Assembly: GCF_011759505.1 (NCBI RefSeq)
Contig: NZ_JAAOYO010000002.1
Location: 620,001 to 684,000 of the forward strand
DNA from: Curtobacterium salicis
Lineage (GTDB): Bacteria; Actinomycetota; Actinomycetes; Actinomycetales; Microbacteriaceae
Direction of reading: 5' to 3'
Length of the DNA stretch: 64,000 bases
The notes under the pieces were generated by a model. The model searched no databases. It was not told the DNA's origin and saw nothing but the letters and a program-made list of their open reading frames with translations. Below are positions 42,742 to 52,052 of this stretch, piece by piece. The translations under genes and the position numbers were made by a program. Within the stretch, counting starts at the first letter, position 1. Each line of letters begins with the position of its first letter.

Positions 42742-43708
42742 CGTGCGATCCTACGAGGCGCTTCCGGACCGGCACGGGGATCGGGGCGTCGATCGGCAGC
42801 GCCCGACGTGCCGGGTCGTAGCCGAGCCGACCGCGGGTGACGACGAGCAGCACCACGGCCGCGACCGTCGACATGATCGTCAGGCCGATCATCAGCGTGC
42901 CGGCGGTCATGCTCGGGTACATCTCGGGGAACAGCGACGAGATCGTGTTGTTGACGCCGACGTGCAGGAGCAGGGCGAGGGGCAGGCTCTCGCCGGTCTT
43001 GTTGAACACTTGGATCATCACGACGTTGAACGTGATCGTGAAGAGGGCGAACACGACCGGCTCGCTCCAGTGCGCATTCGGCCATCCGCCCCAGTCGCTG
43101 AGGTAGAGCGGCATGTGCCACAGCGCCCAGATCGGGCCGAGGACCGCTGCGGCGCCGAGTGCGCCGAAGCGGTGCTGCAGGCGGGGCAGGGCGAAGTCGC
43201 GCCAGCCGGGCTCCTCGCTCAGGCCGGTGGAGAACAGCTGGATGACGAGTCCGGGCACCAGGGCCGACAGCGCCAGCGCGGAGGGGGCGTGCACGTCACC
43301 GCCGGCGAACGGCACCGCGGACAGGACGATCAGGGCCGGGACCACGACGAGCGCCAGCGCGTACCAGTACCAGGCGACCCGCCAGCGGAACAGCCGCCCC
43401 ACCCAGCGGCGGAGACCGGCACGACCGTCGGCGACCGCGGTCACGATGAACGCGCTGCCGAGCGGGCCGAGGAGCGCTCCGGGCAGGACGCCGGTGAACT
43501 GGGCGCTGCCCAGCACCTCGGGGAAGTGGATGTCCCAGACGCCCATGCCGTGCGGCGACAGGATGTACGGCACCCAGGCCAGCCAGCTCAGGCCGAGGGC
43601 GAGGGTGAAGAAGGTCAGCAGCGGGTGCCGGGTGATGACGCCCCGGACGCCGCGGCGGTCCTGCTGCGCGGTGCCGGTCGTCGACCGGGCTTCGATGGTG
43701 TTCGTCAT
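42728..43708 (-). CDS. CPBP/CAAX-type intramembrane protease, coupled to a two-component system
   Basis: 326 residues. Eight or so membrane helices and the CPBP motifs SEEPGWRDFAL (EExxxR), PIWALWHMPLYLS (His) and LHVGVNNTISSLF (HxxxN). The ATG at 43708 follows a TAGCGT -10 box by 7 nt. The 3' end overlaps the kinase gene by 14 nt, giving a protease-kinase-regulator operon. This may couple membrane proteolysis to sensing, for example of an envelope peptide. Confidence 0.88.
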   Translation of the reverse strand: MTNTIEARSTTGTAQQDRRGVRGVITRHPLLTFFTLALGLSWLAWVPYILSPHGMGVWDIHFPEVLGSAQFTGVLPGALLGPLGSAFIVTAVADGRAGLRRWVGRLFRWRVAWYWYALALVVVPALIVLSAVPFAGGDVHAPSALALSALVPGLVIQLFSTGLSEEPGWRDFALPRLQHRFGALGAAAVLGPIWALWHMPLYLSDWGGWPNAHWSEPVVFALFTITFNVVMIQVFNKTGESLPLALLLHVGVNNTISSLFPEMYPSMTAGTLMIGLTIMSTVAAVVLLVVTRGRLGYDPARRALPIDAPIPVPVRKRLVGSHDGNR

Positions 43709-43840
43709 GACATCGACGCTAGGAACTCCACCGTTCCGGGACGACCGGCGGAGGGAGGCACCTGCGGGACTTGCATCCAAAGGAGGAGCCCCGCTGCACG
43801 GCGAGGTGTGCCACGCTGTCCGAGGACCGGGAGGCGGACG

Positions 43841-44230
43841 ATGGACGAAGCAGTGCTCTTCGACCTGTGCAGCCGCGCGCGGCTGGTGCACCTGCGGACC
43901 GGCGGTGCCGACGCCGGGTTGCGCGGGCTGACGGACTGCATCGCGGCGGCGTCCGGCGCCCCCGCGCGCTACCCCCACATGCGGCTCGCGCAGCTCATCG
44001 AGTCCGCCCCACGCCCGGTCGGCCACCGGTACAGCCTGCGGCAGCTCGAGTCGGTCAGCACCAGCCGCACCGCCCCGCCGGAGGACTACTCGGGCGAGCA
44101 GCGCCGCGACTACGAGAAGGCGCAGACCGCCCTGCTCCGCGCGATCGGCAAGGACAGCGGTGACCCGCCGAGCGGTCCGGTCGCGGTCGCCCGCAACGTG
44201 CTCGAGCAGTTCGTCCTGCGCTGGTTCTGA
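43841..44230 (+). CDS. Conserved small cytoplasmic protein of unknown function
   Basis: 129 residues from ATG with GGGAGG 5 nt upstream. No signal or membrane segment and no domain I recognise. Short hydrophobic helices (EAVLFDLCSRARLVHLR) are followed by charged helices with DYSGEQRRDYEKAQTALLRAIGK. It lies alone between divergent protease and downstream phosphoesterase genes. Confidence 0.65.
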   Translation: MDEAVLFDLCSRARLVHLRTGGADAGLRGLTDCIAAASGAPARYPHMRLAQLIESAPRPVGHRYSLRQLESVSTSRTAPPEDYSGEQRRDYEKAQTALLRAIGKDSGDPPSGPVAVARNVLEQFVLRWF

Positions 44231-44419
44231 CCGTTCGCCGCTGGTCGTGACCGTCGGGCCGCCGTCGTGGCGCGCCGGGGGCACGACAGGGGTCTCGGCG
44301 GCGGCTGCGGTGGGAGCGGTGCGGCGCAGCGCGGCGCGACGCCTGCCGCTCACACTGTGGTCACGTACAGGAAACCGGCGCGACAGACCCACGACAGGCG
44401 CACGCCCGAGCATCGCGGT

Positions 44420-47077
44420 GTGACCCCACATCGCTCTCGTCATCGACCATCCGCCCTCGGTCCGGCCGCCCGGGGCGGCATCGCCCTGGCTCTCGCGGCC
44501 GCCGTCGGCCTCCCGGCGCTCGCCGCCGCCCCGGCTCCCGCTGCTGCTGCTGCCGCTGCTGCCGCCCCGACCGCCGCCGCGCCGGCCGACCTCGCGTCCC
44601 GGTTCACCCTCGCGGTGCTGCCGGACACGCAGTTCTACTCCCGGTACTCGGCGTCGCAGTTCGTGCCGCGGTACGGCGACGACCCGTTCCACGTGCAGAC
44701 GCAGTGGCTCGCCGACAACGCCGACGAGCTGCACATCCCCTTCGTCACCCACGTCGGCGACGTCGTCGACCAGGTCGGTCAGGCCGGCGAATGGCGGGCC
44801 GCGGACCGGGCGATGTCCGTGCTCGACGACGCCGGACTGCCCTACAGCGTGACGACCGGCAACCACGACGTGCGGAACTCCGCCGACACCGTGTTCGACA
44901 CCTCGTACGACCTCGCCGGGGAGCCGTACCTGCAGACCTTCCCCGCCAGCCGCGCCACGGGCCAGCCGACCGTCGAGTCCGGCACGGACCGCACCGGGTT
45001 GAGCCAGTTCCACGTCTTCGAAGCCGAGGGCCAGCGATTCCTCTCCCTGGCGCTGCCGTGGCGTGCGTCCGACGAGACCCTGGCCTGGGCGAACCAGGTC
45101 ATCGCCGCGCACCCCACCCTGCCGACGATCCTCACCTCGCACGAGGTCATCAACATCGCGACCGACGGACTCACCGCGGTCGACACGGCCTACGGCGAGC
45201 GCCTCTGGAAGAGCGTGATCGCCCCGAACGACCAGGTGTTCCTCACCCTCAACGGCCACTTCCACGGCTCGACGTGGAAGGAACGGACGAACGACGCCGG
45301 GCACGCGGTCACCCAGGTCCTCATCGACCACCAGATGGACTACGAGGGCGGCGACGGCTACCTCGGGCTGCTCGAGTTCGATCTGACGAACGGCACGCTC
45401 GGGATGCAGACCGCGTCGCCGTGGGTGACGTGGAAGCCATCCGAGACGCTGACGTCGTACGACCAGCCGCTGCTCGACGGCGCGAACCAGCGGTACAGCG
45501 TGCCGGTCGACTTCCGCACCCGGTTCGCGGGCTTCGCGCCGGACTTCCGCGCCGGCAGCGCCGACGAACCGCCGCTCAACGAGCGGGCACGGCAGATGCT
45601 GCTCGACGGCTTCACGGGCGCGCCTCCCGTCGCGACCGAGCTCCCCGGCGGCCGTGCCGACCACACCGACGTCGACGGCACCCTCGCGTGGTGGCGTCCC
45701 GGTGAGCAGGAGGCCGGAGTGCTCGCACCCGGCGCGACCGTCGCCGACGTCGCCGGTGACGCCGACCTCACCCGCATGACGCACGCGGAGTCGGGGTCCC
45801 CGACCGCCCAGGACGGCGACGTGACGGTCGTCGACGAGTCCCACCCGCTGTCCTCGGACGGCGCGGGGCTCTGCTTCGCGAACGCCGACAAGGCGGCGAA
45901 GCGGTTCAGCGCGCTCACCTCCCCCGGTGACACGACCGTCGACCGGGCGACGTTCCCGGACGGCTACACGATCGAGACCTTCCTGGAGGTCGACCCCTCG
46001 TGGACCGACGGCGCGAACTCGTGGTCGAAGGCGATCGTCCGGAGCGGCAACCGCTCGCAGATCGGGGTGCCGCAGACCCGTTGGGACTGGACGGCGTCGC
46101 CCGCAGCCCTGGGCATCTCGAACCTCAAGGAGTTCCAGTGGACGGAGGTGACGGCCGACGCCGGCAAGGGTGACCGCACCGCCTGGTCGGGCGAGATCAT
46201 CCCCGGCCGCTGGCTGCACGTCGCGCTCGTGAACGACGTCGACGCGCACACCACCACGATGTACATCGACGGCGCTCCCGTGCTCCGGAACGCGACCGAC
46301 ACCGGCGGCCAGACCGTGCAGGACGGCATGCCGTGGCTGTTCGGCAGCGACTGGGTGGACGACGCCGCCACGAACGGGTGGAACGGCTGCATCGGGGAGA
46401 CCCGCGTGGTCGACCACCCGATCGGCGCCGACGCGTGGCTGACCGCGCGAGCCGACCTGGACGCACTGACCGTGGACGACCCCGGCACCGAGGTCGTCCC
46501 GGCGACCGTCACCGGCTCGGGTCACCCCGGCGCCACCGTCACCCTCTCGGGCGCCGTCGACGGCAGCACCGAGGTCGCCGAGGACGGCACCTGGTCGGTG
46601 TCCGTCGCCGACGACTCCGGTGTGCGGACCGCTGCGCTCGTCCGTGCCCTGGGCACCGGTGACGCCGAGGCCGTCCAGTCGATCGGGACCCGCAGCGGCA
46701 CCGCCGTGCCCTTCGTGGTCGCCGTGGCAGACGCCGGCCCCGTCGATCCCGACCCCACCGACCCGGACCCCACGGAGCCGGCCGACCCGACGCCGACCGA
46801 CCCGACGCCGACCGATCCGACGCCGACTCCGGGCGACCCCGAGTCGCCGGCCCCCGGTGACGACGGCACCGTGGTCCCCGAGCCGGGCGCAGGTGCGCCC
46901 ACCGCGGGTGCCGTTCGCCCCGGCGGGGACGGACCCGGCGGGGAGCTCGCCTTCACGGGAGCGAACGGTCTCGGGATCCTCGGGGTGACCGCGCTCCTGC
47001 TGCTGACCGCGGGTGCTGCCGTCCTGGTCCGCCGCCGCGTGGCCGGCCTGCCCCGCACCACGCGGACCGACCAGTAG
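44420..47077 (+). CDS. Wall-anchored metallophosphoesterase with LamG-like domain
   Basis: About 885 residues from GTG 44420 (start uncertain, an upstream in-frame GTG near 44351 is possible). Signal peptide with a long Ala tract. The calcineurin-like phosphoesterase domain has VLPDTQFYS, THVGDVVDQ, TTGNHDVRNSAD, LTSHEVIN and LNGHFHGSTW, which supply the metal-binding Asp, Asn and His residues. A concanavalin/LamG-like domain (TIETFLEVDPSW ... MYIDGAPVLRN) is next, then an Ig-like strand region, a DPTP-rich linker and the LAFTG sorting motif, membrane helix and basic tail. It probably cleaves phosphoesters at the cell surface; substrate unknown. Confidence 0.88.
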   Translation: MTPHRSRHRPSALGPAARGGIALALAAAVGLPALAAAPAPAAAAAAAAAPTAAAPADLASRFTLAVLPDTQFYSRYSASQFVPRYGDDPFHVQTQWLADNADELHIPFVTHVGDVVDQVGQAGEWRAADRAMSVLDDAGLPYSVTTGNHDVRNSADTVFDTSYDLAGEPYLQTFPASRATGQPTVESGTDRTGLSQFHVFEAEGQRFLSLALPWRASDETLAWANQVIAAHPTLPTILTSHEVINIATDGLTAVDTAYGERLWKSVIAPNDQVFLTLNGHFHGSTWKERTNDAGHAVTQVLIDHQMDYEGGDGYLGLLEFDLTNGTLGMQTASPWVTWKPSETLTSYDQPLLDGANQRYSVPVDFRTRFAGFAPDFRAGSADEPPLNERARQMLLDGFTGAPPVATELPGGRADHTDVDGTLAWWRPGEQEAGVLAPGATVADVAGDADLTRMTHAESGSPTAQDGDVTVVDESHPLSSDGAGLCFANADKAAKRFSALTSPGDTTVDRATFPDGYTIETFLEVDPSWTDGANSWSKAIVRSGNRSQIGVPQTRWDWTASPAALGISNLKEFQWTEVTADAGKGDRTAWSGEIIPGRWLHVALVNDVDAHTTTMYIDGAPVLRNATDTGGQTVQDGMPWLFGSDWVDDAATNGWNGCIGETRVVDHPIGADAWLTARADLDALTVDDPGTEVVPATVTGSGHPGATVTLSGAVDGSTEVAEDGTWSVSVADDSGVRTAALVRALGTGDAEAVQSIGTRSGTAVPFVVAVADAGPVDPDPTDPDPTEPADPTPTDPTPTDPTPTPGDPESPAPGDDGTVVPEPGAGAPTAGAVRPGGDGPGGELAFTGANGLGILGVTALLLLTAGAAVLVRRRVAGLPRTTRTDQ
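46738..46860 (+). repeat. Asp-Pro-Thr repeat linker in the phosphoesterase
   Basis: Tandem DPTPT/DPDPT codons encode an extended wall-spanning linker just before the LAFTG sorting signal. Confidence 0.8.
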
Positions 47078-47084
47078 GAACGGA

Positions 47085-47128
47085 CGGACGGGAGGCACGG
47101 TGCGGGCCCGCACCGTGCCTCCCGTCCG
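47085..47128. repeat. Dispersed palindromic element (22-bp perfect arms, no loop)
   Basis: A perfect inverted repeat centred between 47106 and 47107, starting CGGACGGGAGGCACGG and ending in its complement. It is 8 nt past the stop at 47077 and may serve as terminator here. Confidence 0.75.
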
Positions 47129-47202
47129 CCGTCCGGTCACGTCCCGGGCGGCGGTACGGTGGCAGCGACCCGCCCGTTCCCGCCACCGCCGAGAGGACGC
47201 CC

Positions 47203-48174
47203 GTGCGCCAGCTCCACCCACCGATCGAACCGAACCGGACCGGCATGCTCGACGTCGGCGACGGCCAGCAGGTCTACTGGGAGGAGTGCGGCGCTCCCGA
47301 CGGCAAGCCCGTCGTGTTCCTGCACGGTGGCCCCGGTGCCGGCTGCTCCCCCGACCACCGCAGACTGTTCGACCCGCAGCGCTACCGGATCGTCCTGTTC
47401 GACCAGCGGAACTGCAGTCGGAGCCTGCCGCACGCCGGCGATCCGATGACCGACCTGTCGACGAACACCACCTGGAACCTGGTCGGTGACATCGAGCGAC
47501 TGCGCGAGCACCTGGGGATCGACGCGTGGCAGGTGTTCGGCGGGTCGTGGGGGTCCGCCCTGGCCCTGGCGTACGCCGAGACGCACCCGGACCGGGTCAC
47601 CGAACTCGTGCTCCGGGGTGTCTTCACGCTGCGTCCGAGCGAGATCGACTGGTTCTACGAGGGCGGTGCCGCGAACGTGCTGCCGGACCTGTGGGAGGGG
47701 TACCTCGCTCCCCTGGCGCCCGAGGAGCGGCAGCCCGGCGGCCTGGTCCGCGTGTTCGAGCGGCTGCTCGCCGACCCGGACCCCGCCGTGCACGGTCCCG
47801 CCGCGGTCGCCTGGGCCAGCTGGGAGGCCGCCTCGATCACGCTGCTCCCCCGCCCGGACCTGGTCGCCCGGTACGCGGACCCGACGTACGCGCTGGCGTT
47901 CGCCCGGATCGAGAACCACTACTTCACCCACGATGGCTGGTTCGAAGACAGCCAGCTGATCCGCGACGCCGACCGGCTGCGGGACATCCCGACCGTCATC
48001 GTGCAGGGGCGCTACGACATGTGCACCCCGGCGGTCACCGCGTGGGACCTGCACCGGGCGCTGCCCTCGGCGGAGTTCCGGCTGATCGACGACGCCGGCC
48101 ACGCGTTCGACGAGCCGGGGATCCTCGACGCGCTGCTCGAGACGACGGACCGGTTCGCGGGCCGCGCCGCCTGA
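47203..48174 (+). CDS. pip: Prolyl aminopeptidase
   Basis: 323 residues, the usual length, from GTG with GAGAGGA upstream. Alpha/beta hydrolase of family S33: oxyanion HGGPGAGCSP (41-50), nucleophile Ser115 in GGSWGSALALAYAE, Asp in GRYDMCTP and His in DAGHAFDEPG. WFYEGGAANVLPDLWEGY belongs to the cap domain. It removes N-terminal proline from peptides in the cytoplasm. One oddity is DQRNCSRS where most relatives have DQRGCGRS. Confidence 0.95.
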   Translation: MRQLHPPIEPNRTGMLDVGDGQQVYWEECGAPDGKPVVFLHGGPGAGCSPDHRRLFDPQRYRIVLFDQRNCSRSLPHAGDPMTDLSTNTTWNLVGDIERLREHLGIDAWQVFGGSWGSALALAYAETHPDRVTELVLRGVFTLRPSEIDWFYEGGAANVLPDLWEGYLAPLAPEERQPGGLVRVFERLLADPDPAVHGPAAVAWASWEAASITLLPRPDLVARYADPTYALAFARIENHYFTHDGWFEDSQLIRDADRLRDIPTVIVQGRYDMCTPAVTAWDLHRALPSAEFRLIDDAGHAFDEPGILDALLETTDRFAGRAA

Positions 48175-48249
48175 CGCACGGGCGGAGGCGACGGAGACGC
48201 GCCGACGCAGGACGCGCCTCCAGGCCGACGGGCGTGGTGGGGTGGTGCC

Positions 48250-49227
48250 ATGACCGACGACCTCGTGCCGTGGTTGGTCGCCGGGGGGCTCGCCGTCGTG
48301 GTGGTCGTCCTGGTGGTCCTCCTGCGACGACACCAGACCTCCGCCCGCTCCGAACTGGCGACCGCCGAACGGACGCGCGCCGCGGAACTCGCCGAGCGCG
48401 AGGCGGCGCACCGCGACGCGACGGCACGCCTCGAGGCGGACCGCGCCGCACAGGTGGCCGCGGCCGACGCTGCCCGGCAGGACGCCCTCAGCGAGGCGGA
48501 GGAGAGCCGTGCCCTCGCCCGCCGCGGCATGCAGTGGGAGGAAGCCTCCGAGCAGGCGATCCTCCGGGCCTGCCGCGCCGCCGGGATCAGCGGCGTGCTC
48601 ATGACGAACGTGGTCTTCGTCCCCGTCGGCGAGACCGAGCAGGGCCCGTGGCGGAAGTTCGTCGCCCAGGCCGACCACGTGCTCGTGTCCGAGTCCGGCC
48701 GGGGCCTGGTCATCGAGAGCAAGCGGTGGGGCGGCATCGTGTTCGACGGGCGCCGACCGAGCGAGGTGCACCCGGCGTTCCGGAACCTGGTCGACGAGTC
48801 GTCCCTCGTGCCGCCGTTCGCGGTGCAGGTCCGCAGCCGCACGGTGCTCAACGGCGAGCAGGAGGCCGAGAACTGGTGGCAGGTCCGTGTCCAGGCGAAG
48901 GGGGCGTCGCCGGCACACCAGGTGCGGCAGCAGGCCCGCCGTCTCGCCCGGTTCGTCGACGAGCAGACCGGCGTCGCCCGCACCTGGTTCGACACGTGCG
49001 TGTTCTACTCGGCACCATCAGCCGCGACGTTCGTGCAGCCGGAGGACCGCAGCGGCACCGTGACCACGAGCATCGTGACGAACGACCACGAGCTGCAGTC
49101 GGCCCTGGCGGCGTGGGCGGCGAAGGACTCGGTGCCGAACCGGCCCCGCGCGGATGCGGTCGTCCGGGTGCTCGCCGGGCAGGGTGCGCACGCGATCACG
49201 GTGGGGTCCTACCGACTGCCGGAGTGA
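48250..49227 (+). CDS. NERD-domain membrane protein
   Basis: 325 residues. N-terminal membrane helix (LVAGGLAVVVVVLVVLL), a long charged coiled-coil (about 30-95), then a NERD (nuclease-related) domain with WEEASEQAILRAC, QADHVLVSESGRGLVIESKRWGG and VRQQARRLARFVDEQ. The D-x-x-x-ESK pattern fits the restriction-endonuclease-like fold. Family members are linked to DNA processing, but the activity is not established. Confidence 0.8.
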   Translation: MTDDLVPWLVAGGLAVVVVVLVVLLRRHQTSARSELATAERTRAAELAEREAAHRDATARLEADRAAQVAAADAARQDALSEAEESRALARRGMQWEEASEQAILRACRAAGISGVLMTNVVFVPVGETEQGPWRKFVAQADHVLVSESGRGLVIESKRWGGIVFDGRRPSEVHPAFRNLVDESSLVPPFAVQVRSRTVLNGEQEAENWWQVRVQAKGASPAHQVRQQARRLARFVDEQTGVARTWFDTCVFYSAPSAATFVQPEDRSGTVTTSIVTNDHELQSALAAWAAKDSVPNRPRADAVVRVLAGQGAHAITVGSYRLPE

Positions 49228-49251
49228 CCGGGGATGTCGCTGCACACACGC

Positions 49252-49285
49252 CGACGCCCCACTGGCCGGAGCCAGCGGGGCGTCG
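49252..49285. terminator. Terminator between convergent genes
   Basis: CGACGCCCC/GGGGCGTCG with an inner CTGGC/GCCAG extension and a CGGA loop. It sits between the NERD gene and the minus-strand small gene ending at 49304. Confidence 0.75.
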
Positions 49286-49303
49286 TCAGTGGAGCGGGGT
49301 GCG

Positions 49304-49636
49304 CTACGCGGTCGGGCGGATGACCGACGGCAGCATCACGTGCAGGTGCTCGGAGAGCGCGGTCTGCGCGTCCTCGAGCGAGGTGAAGTCGCCGACGACC
49401 AGGCCGAAGGTGTCGGAGGCCACGTACCGGCCGTCACGCTTGTCGACGGAACCACCGAAGTAGCCGCCGTAGTTGGCGACCCACTCGTCGTCGCCCTCGA
49501 GCGTCCAGGTGGTCTTCGCGCGGGCGGCGCGGGCGCTGGTGGCAGCCTCGGCCTCCAGGACGGCGACGATGTCGACGGTCTCGGTGTCGAGGGTGACGTC
49601 GGTCCCGGCTGCGGTCCGGTTGATGGTCGTGGTCAT
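49304..49636 (-). CDS. Small protein of unknown function, paralogue of 4799-5122
   Basis: 110 residues. Shares VTLDTETVDxVAVLEA, NYGGYFGGSVDKRDGRY, SDTFG, GDFTSLEDAQ and LPSVIRP with the other copy; differences are concentrated in the segment before NYGG. Ribosome site AGGAGAG precedes the ATG. Its upstream region carries the same paired GTACCCC element and 18-nt block at identical distances. A separate copy 45 kb away with its control region conserved suggests a family under one regulator. No domain assigned. Confidence 0.85.
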   Translation of the reverse strand: MTTTINRTAAGTDVTLDTETVDIVAVLEAEAATSARAARAKTTWTLEGDDEWVANYGGYFGGSVDKRDGRYVASDTFGLVVGDFTSLEDAQTALSEHLHVMLPSVIRPTA

Positions 49637-49716
49637 CGCGCTCTCCTGTCGTGTTCGGGGTACGTGGTGCAGTACGTGAACGCTACGACACCGATCGCAC
49701 CGATCGACAGCGGGGC

Positions 49717-49734
49717 CCGTCGATTCACGGGTTC
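49717..49734 (-). promoter_or_regulatory. Conserved 18-nt upstream block, second copy
   Basis: CCGTCGATTCACGGGTTC (plus strand), 81-98 nt upstream of ATG 49636, identical in sequence and distance to 5203-5220. Confidence 0.5.
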
Positions 49735-49790
49735 AGCCCCGGATGTTCATCCGCGAAGCCCGGAACTCCGGGCTTCGCGGACCGCCGATC

Positions 49791-49817
49791 GGGGTACAGG
49801 AGGACCGATCGGGGTAC
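49791..49817 (-). promoter_or_regulatory. Paired GTACCCC element upstream of the 49636 gene
   Basis: Two exact GTACCCC boxes (49817-49811 and 49797-49791 in gene orientation), offset by 20 nt. The proximal box starts 155 nt before the start codon. A third copy lies at 49663-49657, 21 nt before the start. Confidence 0.55.
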
Positions 49818-49862
49818 TCGCCATCCGGACGACGTCGCGGACGGGGTACGAGCAGCCCCGCC

Positions 49863-50420
49863 TCAGGACACCGCGCGCAGGGCGTCCGCGATCGTCGTCA
49901 GGGCAGCGTCGATCTCGTCCGCGACCCGCACGTGCGTGGACTCCGAGCGACGGTAGGGGTCGTCCACGTCGTCGTCCGCCGGGTCGGCGGGCGGCGGCAC
50001 GGTCCCGCGCAGCCGGGCGACCCGTTCCACCAGGGCCTCGGGCGCGTGCACGTCGGCCAGGTCGCTCGGCTCGAGGCCGTCGAGCACCCGGGCGAACTGC
50101 TTGATCGTGAACGTCCGCTTCGCTGCCCGCGGCGCGAGCTGCACGACGGCGGCACGGTGGGACCGCTCGGCCGTCAGCACCAGGTCCGCGGACCCGGCGA
50201 TCTGCTCGGTCAGGTACCGCGAGCGGTGCGCGTCGGGGTGTCCACCGAGGCGGGCCGACTGGGCGGCCGCGGCACCGTCCATGACGGCGCCGTCGTCGGC
50301 GATCGTGCCGGCCGACTCGATGAGGTGCACCGAGGCGGCCGACCCGAGACGCTCCTGCAGCACCTGGGCGCCGAGCGGCGACCGGCAGATGTTGCCGCTG
50401 CAGACGAAGAGGATCCGCAC
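49863..50420 (-). CDS. Low-molecular-weight protein-tyrosine phosphatase
   Basis: 185 residues from GTG. The active-site loop CSGNICRS (Cys7 and Arg13) is at the N-terminus, and the late DDPYRRS supplies the general-acid Asp and substrate Tyr. It dephosphorylates tyrosine residues, for example on BY-kinases. It begins 2 nt after the purA stop, so it is in the purA operon and away from the EPS kinase gene at 25710. Confidence 0.92.
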   Translation of the reverse strand: MRILFVCSGNICRSPLGAQVLQERLGSAASVHLIESAGTIADDGAVMDGAAAAQSARLGGHPDAHRSRYLTEQIAGSADLVLTAERSHRAAVVQLAPRAAKRTFTIKQFARVLDGLEPSDLADVHAPEALVERVARLRGTVPPPADPADDDVDDPYRRSESTHVRVADEIDAALTTIADALRAVS

Positions 50421-50422
50421 GC

Positions 50423-51715
<1,293 letters not shown>

Positions 51716-51772
51716 CTGGTTCTCCTCACGTTGGCGGAGGACCGCACACGGCCGTCCGGGCCGGTGGTCCAC

Positions 51773-52052
51773 CAGAGTCTATCGGCTGGTCATCTCCGCG
51801 TCACCGGGGTGCGCAGGCCGAGGAGCAAAGCTGAAGATCGGCCAGGTTCCGGGGGACAATCTTCGTTCCGGGATGGAACTTCTGCGGCCCTGGCGTAACC
51901 TGCCGACGACACCGTTTCCCTGCGGTGCCATCTGGGGTTTCCCTGCCCCGCCGGTGAATGCGAGATCCGCACGCCGCAACCGCTGGCGCGCCCTCCGCGC
52001 GCCCGCGCGCATCTGAACCGTGCCGTCATGCAGCACGGGAAGCAGTTCGACG
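51773..52052 (+). promoter_or_regulatory. Divergent region between purA and an Ig-like protein
   Basis: No gene seen. Contains a GAAGAT...ATCTTC inverted repeat (51833-51838 and 51859-51864) and a GTTCC-GGGAT-GGAAC palindrome (51865-51879). These are candidates for operators of one of the divergent genes. Confidence 0.4.

Noticed and set aside
46738..46860. RTX-type calcium-binding repeats
   Set aside because: The repeats are DPTPT-type linker units without GGxGxDxUx nonapeptides.
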